A stretch of DNA of 53,490 nt from an uncultured Pelagibacteraceae bacterium (GTDB lineage Bacteria; Pseudomonadota; Alphaproteobacteria; Pelagibacterales; Pelagibacteraceae). Where the stretch lies: the NCBI GenBank assembly GCA_902573465.1, contig CACGJX010000008.1, positions 1-53,490 on the forward strand. Reading direction: 5' to 3'. A program made the translations under genes and the position numbers. Below, piece after piece: positions 18,471 to 32,240 of the stretch; position 1 is the first letter of the stretch, and each line of letters starts with the position of its first letter. Below the pieces are notes generated by a model that was not told the origin of the DNA, searched no databases, and saw only the letters and a program-made list of their open reading frames with translations.

Positions 18471-19683
18471 TTATCTTCCCTTTTCTCATAATGCATTCTT
18501 TATATTCTGGGGTGCCTACTTTAAACCCAGTGCTAAAGAGTTTTTTCGATTGACACTTAGAGCTATAGATTAAATTTAATCTTAAAAATTCTAACTCTTC
18601 TTGGTCTAAATTGTGTTGTTGAATAACATTTTTTTGAAAATCGTTTTCTGCTTTTAATATCTCAATTTGTTTATTTAATTCGTTAGTAAGAGTATTTAAT
18701 TCTTTGTTTTCCTCCAAAAATTTAGTGTTACTATCCTCTAAAATTTGCAATTCGTCACTTATTAGGTCTAATTTTATTTGTTCAGTATTAGAAGAGACCT
18801 CTGTTTGATCATTTTCTTTAGTTTCAACAGATGTGGGAACAAGCTCGTCAATCTCTGCAAAAACATATTTTAATTGAGTAAAATCACTGTAAAAATTAAT
18901 TAATATTTTTTCATTTTCATCTTTTAAATCAACTGTACCTACAGGAATTCCACTTTTAAAAATTGAACCTGTTCCTGATGTATATGCAATTCCTTTATTT
19001 TCGATTTTATTTATTAAATCATTTTTGATATATCTAATTTCACCTTTCTTGTCTCCATTACCAACAACAATTGCTTGAACGTTGCCAGGTATAATAGAAA
19101 CAGGAATATTTGAATTCAAGTCAGTCAATAACAATACTCTTGAATTTGTATAATTAACTTCAATCACTCTTCCTACCAGGTAGCTTCGATCATAAATGTT
19201 TGTTCCTATCTTTATTTTTTCCTTACTTCCTTTATTAATTATAATTGATCTTAAGAAAGGACTTTCATGGTCAACAATTACTTTAGCTAAAATCTTATTT
19301 GAAGTAGTAGTATAACCATCAATAAGACTTTTAAGTTCATCATTTTCGCTTTTAATAATTTGGGTTGAAATATTTTCTGATTTTAATTGATCTAACTCTT
19401 CTTTGGTTATTTTAAACTCTTTATAAAAATTAGTGTATTCAGTTAAATTTAAATATGAAGATTTAATAAAATTTTCTGGAATTGAAACTATAAAAGAAGA
19501 GCGGTAAACAATTTCTTTTATGATAGACTTTGTTACACTTATTGCCTTGAAATTCAAATTAGATAAAACAATTATAAAAACTGAAAAAAAAACTAAAGTT
19601 AATAAAGAAAATTTTTGTTTAGTGCTTTTTTTTAAAAAAGCAGATCTAATTGCTATTATAAAATCATCTCTGCTTTCGGCCAT
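18463..19683 (-). CDS. mreC: Rod-shape-determining protein MreC with C-terminal extension
   Basis: This 406-residue protein has one N-terminal membrane helix (about residues 27-45), a coiled coil, then the MreC periplasmic beta core (ILAKVIVDHESPFLRSIIINKGS, then LLTDLNSNIPVSI and GTGSIFKSGIPVG). MreC links MreB filaments to PBP2/RodA. MreC proteins are usually near 280-300 residues. Here about 100 extra residues follow: a second heptad-rich coiled coil (about 300-365) and a tail with C377 and C397 in a GFKVGTPEYKEC pattern. The tail would lie in the periplasm, where the two cysteines could form a disulfide. Confidence 0.92.
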   Translation of the reverse strand: MAESRDDFIIAIRSAFLKKSTKQKFSLLTLVFFSVFIIVLSNLNFKAISVTKSIIKEIVYRSSFIVSIPENFIKSSYLNLTEYTNFYKEFKITKEELDQLKSENISTQIIKSENDELKSLIDGYTTTSNKILAKVIVDHESPFLRSIIINKGSKEKIKIGTNIYDRSYLVGRVIEVNYTNSRVLLLTDLNSNIPVSIIPGNVQAIVVGNGDKKGEIRYIKNDLINKIENKGIAYTSGTGSIFKSGIPVGTVDLKDENEKILINFYSDFTQLKYVFAEIDELVPTSVETKENDQTEVSSNTEQIKLDLISDELQILEDSNTKFLEENKELNTLTNELNKQIEILKAENDFQKNVIQQHNLDQEELEFLRLNLIYSSKCQSKKLFSTGFKVGTPEYKECIMRKGKISD

Positions 19684-19688
19684 CTTTC

Positions 19689-22300
<2,612 letters not shown>

Positions 22301-22387
22301 ATAAATATTTTTAGTGCTCGAAATATACAACCTATCGTTTAGATTGCAAAATAAAATAATTATTTTAGCCCAATTTGGATCAATATT

Positions 22388-23977
<1,590 letters not shown>

Positions 23978-23978
<1 letters not shown>

Positions 23979-25744
23979 TAAACTAATGATTTCCCTTTAC
24001 CTGTAATCTTATTTTCCTCTTTATCACTCGGACCTAAAATCATCTGATTATGAGGCTTTCCAGATGGTATCATTGGAAAACAATTTTCATTAGGATCTAC
24101 ATGACAATCAAATATTACTGGACCATCATAATCGATCATCTCTTTAATTTTATCATCCAATTCATCGGGATTATCAGCCTTGATACCTTTGCACCCATAA
24201 GCTTCAGCTAATTTAACAAAATCAGGTAAAGCCTCAGAATAACTCTCTGAATAATTTTTTTCATGCAGAAGTTCTTGCCATTGTCTAACCATTCCCATGT
24301 ACTGATTATTTAGAATAAATATTTTTATAGGTAAATTGTACTGAACTGCTGTAGACATCTCTTGAATTGTCATCAATACAGATGCTTCACCTGCAATATC
24401 GATCACCAATTTATCTGGATGAGCAATTTGAACACCTACTGCCGCTGGAAGTCCATATCCCATTGTTCCAAGACCACCTGATGTCATCCATCTATTAGGT
24501 TTATTAAATTTATAGTGTTGAGCAGCCCACATTTGATGCTGACCAACTTCAGTTGTGATAAATGTATCTTGATTTTTTGTTAGCTCATATAATCTTTTTA
24601 CAGCATGCTGAGGCTTGATCTCTTTATCACTATTGATAAATCCCAAAGAGTCTTTCGTTCTCCACTTTTGGATTTGTTCCCACCATTTTGAAATTCTTTG
24701 TTTATTCGAGTCTTTTAATCCATTTTGTTTTTTATTTATTTTCTTAATAGCTGACTTTATTACTTCATTAACATCTCCAACTATTGCAAGATCTACTTTT
24801 ATAATTTTATTGATTGACGATGGATCAATGTCGATATGAACTTTTTTTGATTTTGGTGAAAACTCATCGATCTTACCAGTTATTCTATCGTCAAATCTTG
24901 CACCAATGTTAATTAACAAATCACAATCATGCATTGCATTATTAGCTTCATAAGTTCCATGCATACCTAGCATTCCGATAAATTGATTATCATCCCCTGG
25001 AAATGCCCCTAACCCTTGTAGAGTCGATGTGATTGGAAAACCAATTAATCTAACAAACTCTTTTAAAGTTTCACTAGCCTGAGGCCCAGAATTTATTACT
25101 CCACCCCCAGTGTAAACAACTGGTTTTTTTGCTTTTGAAATCAAATCAATTAATTGATTAATTTCATTTTCAGAAAATTTATTATGTATTTTTCCGTTTA
25201 ATTTTTTTTCTTTTTTAAATTTTGTATAATTAGTTTTTGCAAATTGGATATCTTTAGGAATATCAATTAGTACAGGTCCAGGTCTACCAGTTGTTGCTAC
25301 TTTAAAAGCTTCATGCATAACTTTTGGTAATTCTTTAATATCTTTAACTAACCAATTATGTTTTGTGCAAGGCCTCGTTATTCCTGTTGTATCACATTCT
25401 TGAAAAGCATCAGTACCTATTAAATGAGTGGGTACTTGCCCAGAAATACAAACTAAAGGTATTGAGTCCATATAAGCATCAGTCAATGCTGTAACAACAT
25501 TAGTGGCACCAGGCCCTGATGTAACTAAAACTACTCCAGGCTTGCCTGATGATCTTGCATAACCTTCTGCTGCATGACCTGCTCCTTGCTCATGTCTAAC
25601 AAGTATATGTTTAATTGATGAATGATTTTTAAGTTCATCGTAGATTGGTAAAACTGCTCCACCTGGATAACCAAAAATATATTCAACCTCTTGATCCTCA
25701 AGATATTTAAATACAATTTCTGCACCGGTATATAATTTAGACAT
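23978..25744 (-). CDS. ilvB: Acetolactate synthase large (catalytic) subunit
   Basis: This 588-residue ThDP enzyme has the catalytic Glu region ILVRHEQGAGHAAEGYAR, the FAD/ThDP folds, and the ThDP-metal motif GEASVLMTIQEMSTAVQYNLPIKIFILNN in outline. The fold seems standard for anabolic acetohydroxyacid synthase, not catabolic AlsS. In most proteins the metal motif reads GDGSF; here it is GEASV, so the metal-binding Asp appears to be Glu. It forms acetolactate or acetohydroxybutyrate from pyruvate, with IlvH as regulatory subunit. It is separated by 53 bp from miaA. Confidence 0.94.
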
Positions 25745-25797
25745 TCAAGCAATCTAGCTGAAGTTGTGCTAATTGGTCAAGACTAAGTAGAGAATAT

Positions 25798-26706
25798 CTA
25801 AATTTTTTTTAAGAGCTTTTCCAAACCTGCGGGAGTAACTTTATTCCAATCTTTCATATGTCCTCGAGCCCAAGTGCTCTGTCTTTTGGCATATTGCCTA
25901 GTCTTTATTGATATTTTCTCAATTAATTGTTCTGTTTGGATTTTTTTTTGAAGATATTGCTTAATCTCACTTATTCCAATTGCTTTACTAAGGCTTTTAT
26001 TTTTTGGAACTCTCAATTTGATAAATTTTTTAACTTCTAAAATTGCACCTAGTTTAATCATATTTTCAGATCTCTTATTTATTCTGTCTAATAAATCTTT
26101 CCTTGGAAAATCAATACAAATTTTATAAAAATCATTGTGATCGTAATCTGACTTTGTGTTTTTAAACCAGCTAATCATAGATTTTTTTGTAAATGATTTA
26201 ATTTCATATGCTCTTAAAGATCTTTGCACATCTAGAGAATTAATTTGATCTTTAATCATAGGATCTATCTCTTGTAACTTTAAAAAAAATTTTTTTTGTC
26301 CTATCCTTTTATGTAAATTTCTTACTTTATTTCTAAAATTGATAGGAATTTTAGGAATATTTACTAAGCCCTCTGTTAAAGCTTTAAAATAAAGACCAGT
26401 GCCTCCTACTAATATTGGTGTTTTTTTTATTTTTCTACAATACAAAATTTTTTGTTTTGCTAATTTAAGCCAATCTCCTGTAGAAAAATTTTTTTTAGCA
26501 TTTTGAAATCCATATAAATGATGTTTGATATTTTGATAATCTTTTTTAAAAGGTCTTGCTGTTAAAACCTTTAACTCTTTATAAACTTGCATACTATCAG
26601 CGTTTATAATCTGACCTGAAATTTTTTTTGCTAGTTTAATTGCAAATTTAGATTTACCAGAAGCAGTAGGTCCATAAATTAAAATAATTTTGGATTTTAA
26701 ATCCAT
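25798..26706 (-). CDS. miaA: tRNA dimethylallyltransferase
   Basis: This 302-residue enzyme has P-loop GPTASGKSKFA, the catalytic Asp region NADSMQVYKEL, LVGGTGLYFKALTEGL and the tRNA-contact segment KTRQYAKRQSTWARGH near the C-terminus. It adds a dimethylallyl group to A37 of tRNAs that read U-starting codons. Length is normal. It follows degQ by three bases. Confidence 0.95.
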   Translation of the reverse strand: MDLKSKIILIYGPTASGKSKFAIKLAKKISGQIINADSMQVYKELKVLTARPFKKDYQNIKHHLYGFQNAKKNFSTGDWLKLAKQKILYCRKIKKTPILVGGTGLYFKALTEGLVNIPKIPINFRNKVRNLHKRIGQKKFFLKLQEIDPMIKDQINSLDVQRSLRAYEIKSFTKKSMISWFKNTKSDYDHNDFYKICIDFPRKDLLDRINKRSENMIKLGAILEVKKFIKLRVPKNKSLSKAIGISEIKQYLQKKIQTEQLIEKISIKTRQYAKRQSTWARGHMKDWNKVTPAGLEKLLKKI

Positions 26707-26709
26707 GAA

Positions 26710-28122
26710 CTAATCTAATTTAACGCCTATATATCTTTTCTGATTTTGGCTATTATAGATCACAAGTAAAATTGTCTTCTGATTGCTATTTAAAACTTGT
26801 TTTAGGGCTTGATTTAAATCCTCAACATTTCTTATCTTTTTCTTTTGAGCCTCTAGAATTATACTATTTACTTCGATCGAGCCAGTTAAAGGACTATTTT
26901 TTTCAATACTTGTAATCACTAAACCATTTGTTTGATTAGGTAAATTTCGTGTTTTAATATCTTGGTCAGAAAGTTTTCTTACTTTTATATTAAGGTTTTC
27001 TATTAAAGTTTCTTTTGGTAATTCTTCTTTTTTTTCTGAAATTTTAAAATCTTCTGAAGTTTCCAGTCTTCCAAGTGTAATCGTTTTGATAATTTCTTTT
27101 TTATTTCTCCAAATTTTCACTTTTACTTTTTTTCCAACTTCAGTTCTTGCAACAATTATTGGAAGTTCTTTCATTTGATTTATTTTTTCACCATTGAATT
27201 CCAAGATAATATCTCCACTTTTAACCCCAGCTTTTTCAGATGGACTATTAGGTGCAACACTTGCTACTAAAGCTCCTCTTGGTTCATCTAATTTTTCAAC
27301 TTCTGCAATTTCTTTTGTTACATCTTGAATTCTAACTCCAAGCCATCCTCTTTTTGTTTCTCCAAATTCAATTAGTTGATCAATTACAATCTTTGCACTA
27401 TTCGATGGTATTGAAAAACCTATTCCTACATTTCCACTTCTTCCAAGAATTGCCGTATTAATTCCAATCACATCACCATTCATATCAAACAAAGGACCAC
27501 CTGAATTTCCAGAATTTATAGATGCATCTGTTTGTATATAATCTTCATATCTTGATAATCCAATTGATCGATTTCTTGCAGAAATTATTCCTGAGGTAAC
27601 TGTTCCACCTAATCCAAATGGATTTCCAATAGCTATAACCCAATCACCTATTCTTGCTTTATCAGAGTCACCAAATCTCACAGGTAAAAACTTTTCTTTT
27701 GATTCAATTTTTAAAACTGCAATATCTGAAAGAGGGTCTGCTCCAATAACTTTTGCTTTAAACTTTTTTTCTCCGTTGACCTGAACTACGATATCTTCTG
27801 CTCCCTCAATTACATGATTATTTGTGACTAGTATTCCTTCTTCATCAATAATAAATCCTGAGCCAAGTGCTGAGGATTGTCTTTCTTGAGGTGTTCCAAA
27901 TTCTTTAAACATATCACCAAATGGTGATCCTGGTGGAAATTGAAAATTTGGGAAAGGATTGCTTCTTGTTACTACTGTTTGAGTTGTTGAAATATTCACT
28001 ACTGAAGGCATTAATTTTTCAGCTAAATCTGCAAACGAATTAGGAATATTTTGAGAATTTGATATTGATGAAAAACTAAATACTAATAATAAAGAGAGAA
28101 ATATTGCTTTTATTTTCATCAT
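26710..28122 (-). CDS. degQ: Periplasmic Do/DegQ-type serine protease
   Basis: This 470-residue HtrA protein has a signal peptide (residues 1-23). The protease domain has the catalytic triad H103 (TNNHVIEGA), D133 (PLSDIAVLKI) and S207 (NSGNSGGPLF). Two PDZ domains follow (GWLGVRIQDVTKE...; then a weaker second PDZ around LVITSIEKNSPLTGSI). It degrades or holds misfolded envelope proteins. DegP and DegQ cannot be told apart with certainty; the symbol is provisional. It is part of the hflK-hflC-DUF2065-degQ block, a usual alphaproteobacterial membrane quality-control operon. Confidence 0.93.
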   Translation of the reverse strand: MMKIKAIFLSLLLVFSFSSISNSQNIPNSFADLAEKLMPSVVNISTTQTVVTRSNPFPNFQFPPGSPFGDMFKEFGTPQERQSSALGSGFIIDEEGILVTNNHVIEGAEDIVVQVNGEKKFKAKVIGADPLSDIAVLKIESKEKFLPVRFGDSDKARIGDWVIAIGNPFGLGGTVTSGIISARNRSIGLSRYEDYIQTDASINSGNSGGPLFDMNGDVIGINTAILGRSGNVGIGFSIPSNSAKIVIDQLIEFGETKRGWLGVRIQDVTKEIAEVEKLDEPRGALVASVAPNSPSEKAGVKSGDIILEFNGEKINQMKELPIIVARTEVGKKVKVKIWRNKKEIIKTITLGRLETSEDFKISEKKEELPKETLIENLNIKVRKLSDQDIKTRNLPNQTNGLVITSIEKNSPLTGSIEVNSIILEAQKKKIRNVEDLNQALKQVLNSNQKTILLVIYNSQNQKRYIGVKLD

Positions 28123-28123
28123 T

Positions 28124-28312
28124 TTAACTTTTAGCGTAATAAATAATTATAAATCCTATTAAAGCAAAAATTAATCCACCAGTACGTAATTGACTATCTT
28201 TGATTAACTCAAGCTTTTTTAACATATTCTTCATTTTTGATGGAAATAAGGCATATAAAATTCCCTCAATAAAAAAGAATAGACCAAATGCAATGATCAA
28301 TTCTTTCATCAA
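28124..28312 (-). CDS. DUF2065 small membrane protein (YjeT-like)
   Basis: This 62-residue protein has two hydrophobic segments (residues 4-20 and about 45-59) and the DUF2065 pattern GLFFFIEGILYALFPSKMK. The family is widespread next to hflKC, but its function is not known. It is in frame with the operon, with gaps of one and three bases, so it is surely co-expressed with hflC and degQ. Confidence 0.85.
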   Translation of the reverse strand: MMKELIIAFGLFFFIEGILYALFPSKMKNMLKKLELIKDSQLRTGGLIFALIGFIIIYYAKS

Positions 28313-28315
28313 AGT

Positions 28316-29185
28316 TTACTCTGATTGTTGTTTTATATTTCCAAAAAATTTAAAGAATTCACTGTCTGGAGATAGAATTAGAGATGTTTCTCCACCTATT
28401 AAAGCTTTTTCATAAGCTTGCATTGCTCTATAAAATGCAAAGAATTCTGGGTCTTGTCCAAATGCTGCAGCAAAAATATTATTTCTTTTACCATCTCCTT
28501 CACCTTTCATAATTTCTGATTTTTTTTGAGCCTCAGCTAGAATTACAGTAACTTCTTTATCAGCAGTCGATGTAATTGTTACTGCCATTTCAGCTCCTCT
28601 TGCTCTAAATTCTTTTGCTTCTCTTTCCCTTTCGGTCTGCATTCTTCTAAAAATTGCATCACTGTTAGCTTGGGGAAGATCAGCTCTTTTAATTCTAACA
28701 TCAACTATTTTTATTCCAAAATTTTCTGCCTCATTATTTACACCTTCTTGAATTAAAGCCATTTGTTTTGTTCTATCTTCTGAAAGTAAAGTTTGAAGTT
28801 CTTGTTGTCCAAGGACGTTCCTAATTCTTGAATTAATAATGGTAGCCAATCTTGATCTTGCCACTCTCTCATTTCCAACTGAAATATAAAACTTAAGAGG
28901 ATCAATTATTTGAAATCTTGCAAATGCATCAACTATCAATCTCTTTTGATCAGAAGCAATTACCTCTTCTGGAGGTGTATCCAAATTTAAAATTCTTTTA
29001 TCTAAAAATACAACATTTTGAATAAACGGAATTTTAAAATTTAATCCAGGTTTTAAAATTATTCTTTTTGGATCACCAAATTGAAGAACAATTGCCTGGT
29101 TAACTTCTTTAACAATAAAAATTGAAAAGAATGCAACAACAGCTAAAGCAACAATAGTTCCTGCAATAATTTTTCCAGCTTTCAT
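28316..29185 (-). CDS. hflC: HflC subunit of the FtsH-modulating complex
   Basis: This 289-residue SPFH/band-7 protein has one N-terminal membrane helix (about residues 7-25), then QAIVLQFGDPKRIILKPGLNFKIPFIQNV, and an SPFH core ending in a long helix (REREAKEFRARGAEMA, ILAEAQKKSEIMKGEGD). It forms a large periplasmic-face cage with HflK that encloses FtsH and limits its proteolysis. It follows hflK by one base. Confidence 0.95.
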   Translation of the reverse strand: MKAGKIIAGTIVALAVVAFFSIFIVKEVNQAIVLQFGDPKRIILKPGLNFKIPFIQNVVFLDKRILNLDTPPEEVIASDQKRLIVDAFARFQIIDPLKFYISVGNERVARSRLATIINSRIRNVLGQQELQTLLSEDRTKQMALIQEGVNNEAENFGIKIVDVRIKRADLPQANSDAIFRRMQTEREREAKEFRARGAEMAVTITSTADKEVTVILAEAQKKSEIMKGEGDGKRNNIFAAAFGQDPEFFAFYRAMQAYEKALIGGETSLILSPDSEFFKFFGNIKQQSE

Positions 29186-29186
29186 A

Positions 29187-30302
29187 TTAGTTTGTCACCT
29201 TCTTTTTTTGTAATTCAGGTAACGGTAAATATGGCACTACACCAGAACCTGCATTTTTTTCTATAATTACTTTATCAATATCAGCTAAAACCTTTTCCAT
29301 TGTCTCTAGATACATTCTCTCTTGAGTTACAGATTTTGCGTTTTTGTACTCATTATAAATCGCTAAGAATCTGCTGGCCTCACCCTCAGCTTTTGCCACA
29401 ACTTCTTTTTTATACGCTTCAGCTGCTTGTAAAATTTTTTCAGCTTCCCCTCGTGCTCTTGGGATAACATCATTAGCATAAGCTTCAGCTTCATTTTTTG
29501 ATCTTTCCATATCAGCTCTTGCAGCCTGTACATCTCTAAATGCATCAATTACTTGATCAGGTGGATCCGCTTTTTGTGTTTGAACTTGTGTAATTTGAAT
29601 ACCACTAGTGTATTCATCTAAAATCTTTTGAATAATAAGTTGTGTATCTGTTTCTATAACCGATCTACCCTCAGTTAAAATTGGCTGAATATCTGACCTA
29701 GCAATTACTTCTCTCATTGCAGTCTCTGCCGCCGCTTTAACTGTTCCTTCAGGATCTTGAATTTTGAATAAAAAATTTCCAGCATCTTTGATAACCCAAA
29801 AAACTGAAAAATCGATATTAACAATATTTTCATCCCCTGTTAGCATCAAACTTTCTTGAGGAACATCAGCTACACCACCTTGAGATGTAAACCCACTGTC
29901 TCTCTCCGATCTAAAACCGATATCAATTCTATTAACTTTTGTGACTTTTGGTGTAAGTACAGTCTCCACTGGAAAAGGTATATGATAATTTAATCCTGGT
30001 TGAGTTGTTTTCACAAATTTACCAAATCTTAGAACTACTCCTTGTTCATCTGGTAATACTCTATAAAGTCCACTTGCCAGCCAAACGAAACCCAAAATAA
30101 TTAAAACTAAAATTGCTTGTTTACCACCTGAAGAACTTCCGCCAGGTAAAAATTTCTTTATTTTTTCTTGAAACTCTCTAATAATTTTATCTACATCTGG
30201 GGGAGTTGGACCTCGACCTGAGCCATTACCACTTCCGCCACCGCTTCCTCCAGGAGGTGTTCCCCAAGGACTTCCACCACTTTGTCTAAAATTATCCGAC
30301 AT
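29187..30302 (-). CDS. hflK: HflK subunit of the FtsH-modulating complex
   Basis: This 371-residue SPFH/band-7 protein has the HflK hallmark: a Gly/Pro/Ser-rich N-terminal tail (about residues 6-35), then a membrane helix (about 62-82), LPDEQGVVLRFGKFVKTTQPGLNYHIPFPVE, and the long C-terminal helix AEAYANDVIPRARGEAEKILQAAEAYKKEVVAKAEGEA in outline. It is the first gene of the 14-gene unit running down to rodA and is divergent from mrp. Confidence 0.95.
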   Translation of the reverse strand: MSDNFRQSGGSPWGTPPGGSGGGSGNGSGRGPTPPDVDKIIREFQEKIKKFLPGGSSSGGKQAILVLIILGFVWLASGLYRVLPDEQGVVLRFGKFVKTTQPGLNYHIPFPVETVLTPKVTKVNRIDIGFRSERDSGFTSQGGVADVPQESLMLTGDENIVNIDFSVFWVIKDAGNFLFKIQDPEGTVKAAAETAMREVIARSDIQPILTEGRSVIETDTQLIIQKILDEYTSGIQITQVQTQKADPPDQVIDAFRDVQAARADMERSKNEAEAYANDVIPRARGEAEKILQAAEAYKKEVVAKAEGEASRFLAIYNEYKNAKSVTQERMYLETMEKVLADIDKVIIEKNAGSGVVPYLPLPELQKKKVTN

Positions 30303-30313
30303 ATGGCAATCTA

Positions 30314-30319
30314 TATAAT
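30314..30319 (+). promoter_or_regulatory. Candidate -10 element for mrp
   Basis: A perfect TATAAT at 30314-30319 lies 34 bases before the mrp ATG. No good -35 is seen at the right spacing (ATTATC at 30291-30296). The mirror sequence may also serve the divergent hflK operon. Confidence 0.3.
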
Positions 30320-30353
30320 GTCTTTATATGGAAAAACAAGTTAAGATCCAAAT

Positions 30354-31178
30354 ATGCCAAAGGAAAAACCAGAATTAAGTGACGCAATGAGAGCTAAAAT
30401 GAGTAAAAAATTGCCTGAGAAAAATCCAATTAATGGCACAAAATTTACAATTGCTATTTCCAGTGCAAAAGGAGGTGTTGGCAAATCCACTTTTGCAACA
30501 AACTTGGCTTTAGCTTTGAAAAAAGTTGGATGTAAAGTTGGTTTATTGGATGCAGATATTTATGGTCCATCAATCCCAAAAATGTTGGGGATTGACGAAA
30601 AACCAAAAAGTGATGGACAAAAATTAGAACCCATAAACAAGTACGATATTCAGTGCATGTCTATTGGTTTTTTAACCGATCAACAAACACCAATGATTTG
30701 GCGAGGACCAATGGTAACTAGTGCGATTAGGACCTTTACGCAAAAAGTTAATTGGAAGGATTTGGATTTTATAATTGTTGATATGCCTCCTGGAACTGGG
30801 GATACCCAACTTACTTTTTCCCAAGAAATTAAGATGGACGGTGCAATTATAGTTTCAACACCGCAAGAGGTTGCTCTTATAGATGTAAAAAGAGGAATTA
30901 AGATGTTTGATAAACTTGGAGTAAAAATTTTAGGATTAGTTGATAACATGAGTTATTTTATTGGAGATGATAATAAAAAATATAATATTTTTGGAGAAGG
31001 TGGAGTTAAAAATACTGCTAAAGAGTTTAATAAAGAATTTTTGGGAGAAATTCCAATTAATCCAAAAGTTGGCACATCAGGTGATAAAGGCAAACCAATT
31101 GTTGAAGAAGATCCAAATAATCAAATTTCAAAGATTTATATAGATTTTGCCAATAAGATTAAATCAATTTATCTTTAA
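30354..31178 (+). CDS. mrp: Mrp/NBP35-family P-loop ATPase, lacking the CxxC motif
   Basis: This 274-residue protein has the deviant Walker A KGGVGKST (residues 39-46), [17 protein letters not shown], and [13 protein letters not shown], all typical of Mrp/ApbC iron-sulfur carriers. Two things are unusual. The N-terminal MIP18-like (DUF59) domain found in many bacterial Mrp proteins is missing. After NMSYF, where carriers have a CPxC cysteine pair, the sequence reads [15 protein letters not shown] with no cysteine. Either it carries a cluster differently or it has a non-carrier role. Its 3' end overlaps thyX (opposite strand) by 20 bases. Confidence 0.88.
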   Translation: MPKEKPELSDAMRAKMSKKLPEKNPINGTKFTIAISSAKGGVGKSTFATNLALALKKVGCKVGLLDADIYGPSIPKMLGIDEKPKSDGQKLEPINKYDIQCMSIGFLTDQQTPMIWRGPMVTSAIRTFTQKVNWKDLDFIIVDMPPGTGDTQLTFSQEIKMDGAIIVSTPQEVALIDVKRGIKMFDKLGVKILGLVDNMSYFIGDDNKKYNIFGEGGVKNTAKEFNKEFLGEIPINPKVGTSGDKGKPIVEEDPNNQISKIYIDFANKIKSIYL

Positions 31179-32106
31179 GATCAAAAGCTTCCATTAATTC
31201 ATTCCATTCTCTTTTAGATAAACCAGAGTCCTCCAAAGAAATATTTTCACCTTTGATAAGTTTTTGAACGATTACTTTTCCTTTAGCAGAAACTTCGGTT
31301 CCACCAACTCTATAATCCATAAAAGCCTCATATGTTATCGGAACCCATTTTTTTAAAGTGTCCAGCATAATATCTGCATAAACTCTAATCTCATATTGTG
31401 CATGATGATCTGCTCTTAACCTTAAAAAGTTCATGAGATTTAATAAATCTGTTTTCCAATACCATTGAGTATAAGTATTTAATGTTAAGTTCATTCTTGC
31501 AAGTTCTCTAGCCAAACCTTTTTTATTTTTATCAATTCTAGACCCGTCATATCTTTCATTAAGCATTGTTTCATAATTTGAATATGTTTTTTCGGCATCA
31601 TTCTTTAAAAGTTCTAAAACTTCTTTAGCTTGCTCACCTTCGAGAACATCTCCTCTACCTTGTCTATTAGATGTCGATTGAGCTGCAAGATTTTCTTTTG
31701 ATGGTAAGTAAAATTCTTTATCTAAAATTGAATACCTTGCAGAATATTCATTTACATTCGCAGTCCTATGTCTAATCCATTGACGAGCAATAAAAATTGG
31801 TAGTTTAATATGATATTTAATTTCACACATCTCGAATGGGGTGCTATGCCAATGACGCATTAGGTATTTTATTAATCCTGCATCAGTAGAAACTTGTTTG
31901 GTTCCTTTACCATAAGAAACTCTAGCTGATTGAACGATTGAAGTATCATCTCCCATATAATCAACAACTCTTACAAAACCATGGTCAAGAGCAGGCAATG
32001 CTTCGTAAAGAATTTTTTCTAATTCAGGTGAAGTAACTCTTTTTGTTGAATTGCTTTGTGATTGCTGATTTTTTATATCTTCTTGCTGTTCTTTAGTTAA
32101 TTTCAT
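31159..32106 (-). CDS. thyX: Flavin-dependent thymidylate synthase
   Basis: This 315-residue FAD enzyme has the ThyX signature [11 protein letters not shown] (RHRx7S) followed by ARYS, plus [14 protein letters not shown] and a late [13 protein letters not shown] in outline. It makes dTMP from dUMP using methylene-tetrahydrofolate and NADPH. The ATG at 32106 (MKLTKEQ) is chosen. The frame stays open to 32229, but those extra codons are antisense to the tmRNA acceptor piece and its promoter, so they are not likely coding. Confidence 0.93.
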   Translation of the reverse strand: MKLTKEQQEDIKNQQSQSNSTKRVTSPELEKILYEALPALDHGFVRVVDYMGDDTSIVQSARVSYGKGTKQVSTDAGLIKYLMRHWHSTPFEMCEIKYHIKLPIFIARQWIRHRTANVNEYSARYSILDKEFYLPSKENLAAQSTSNRQGRGDVLEGEQAKEVLELLKNDAEKTYSNYETMLNERYDGSRIDKNKKGLARELARMNLTLNTYTQWYWKTDLLNLMNFLRLRADHHAQYEIRVYADIMLDTLKKWVPITYEAFMDYRVGGTEVSAKGKVIVQKLIKGENISLEDSGLSKREWNELMEAFDLKDKLI

Positions 32107-32114
32107 GAATGTTA

Positions 32115-32142
32115 TTGAATCTCTTGAATTTCCTTTTATATT
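32115..32142 (+). promoter_or_regulatory. Candidate ssrA promoter
   Basis: TTGAAT at 32115-32120 and TATATT at 32137-32142 are spaced by 16 bases and lie just before the predicted 5' end of the tmRNA acceptor piece. Consensus match is moderate. It overlaps the leader of the divergent thyX gene. Confidence 0.4.
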
Positions 32143-32148
32143 AATAAA

Positions 32149-32228
32149 GTTGGATTTCCAACTATGACGATAAACGAATTTCGTAATAACCATTGCGGAC
32201 GTGGGGGCAGTACCCACCACCTCCACCA
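32149..32228 (+). ncRNA. ssrA: tmRNA acceptor piece (permuted two-piece ssrA)
   Basis: This is the 3' half of a circularly permuted tmRNA. The run CGGACG (32195-32200) leads into a T-arm (GTGGG 32201-32205, seven-base loop GGCAGTA, CCCAC 32213-32217). Then come the acceptor strand CACCTCC (32218-32224), one discriminator base and an encoded CCA ending at 32228. CACCTCC pairs fully with GGGGGTG at 32241-32247 of the coding piece (one G-U). The 5' end is estimated from a hairpin GTTGG/CCAAC at 32149-32162 and the promoter candidate; it is not certain. Confidence 0.88.
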
Positions 32229-32240
32229 TTTACAACTTAT

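Noticed and set aside
22301..22330. Upstream in-frame ATG giving a ten-residue longer LeuA
   Set aside because: Homologues begin at MAEKDKVFIF-type starts and the extra residues have no family match; 22300 is used.
22352..22367. 16-bp AT-only palindrome between ilvC and leuA
   Set aside because: TAAAATAATTATTTTA is perfect but consists only of A/T, is followed by a short T-run and could be chance; too weak to call a terminator or operator.
25531..25752. Open frame in an alternative reading frame at the start of ilvB
   Set aside because: It is a shadow of the strongly conserved ilvB frame with low-complexity translation.
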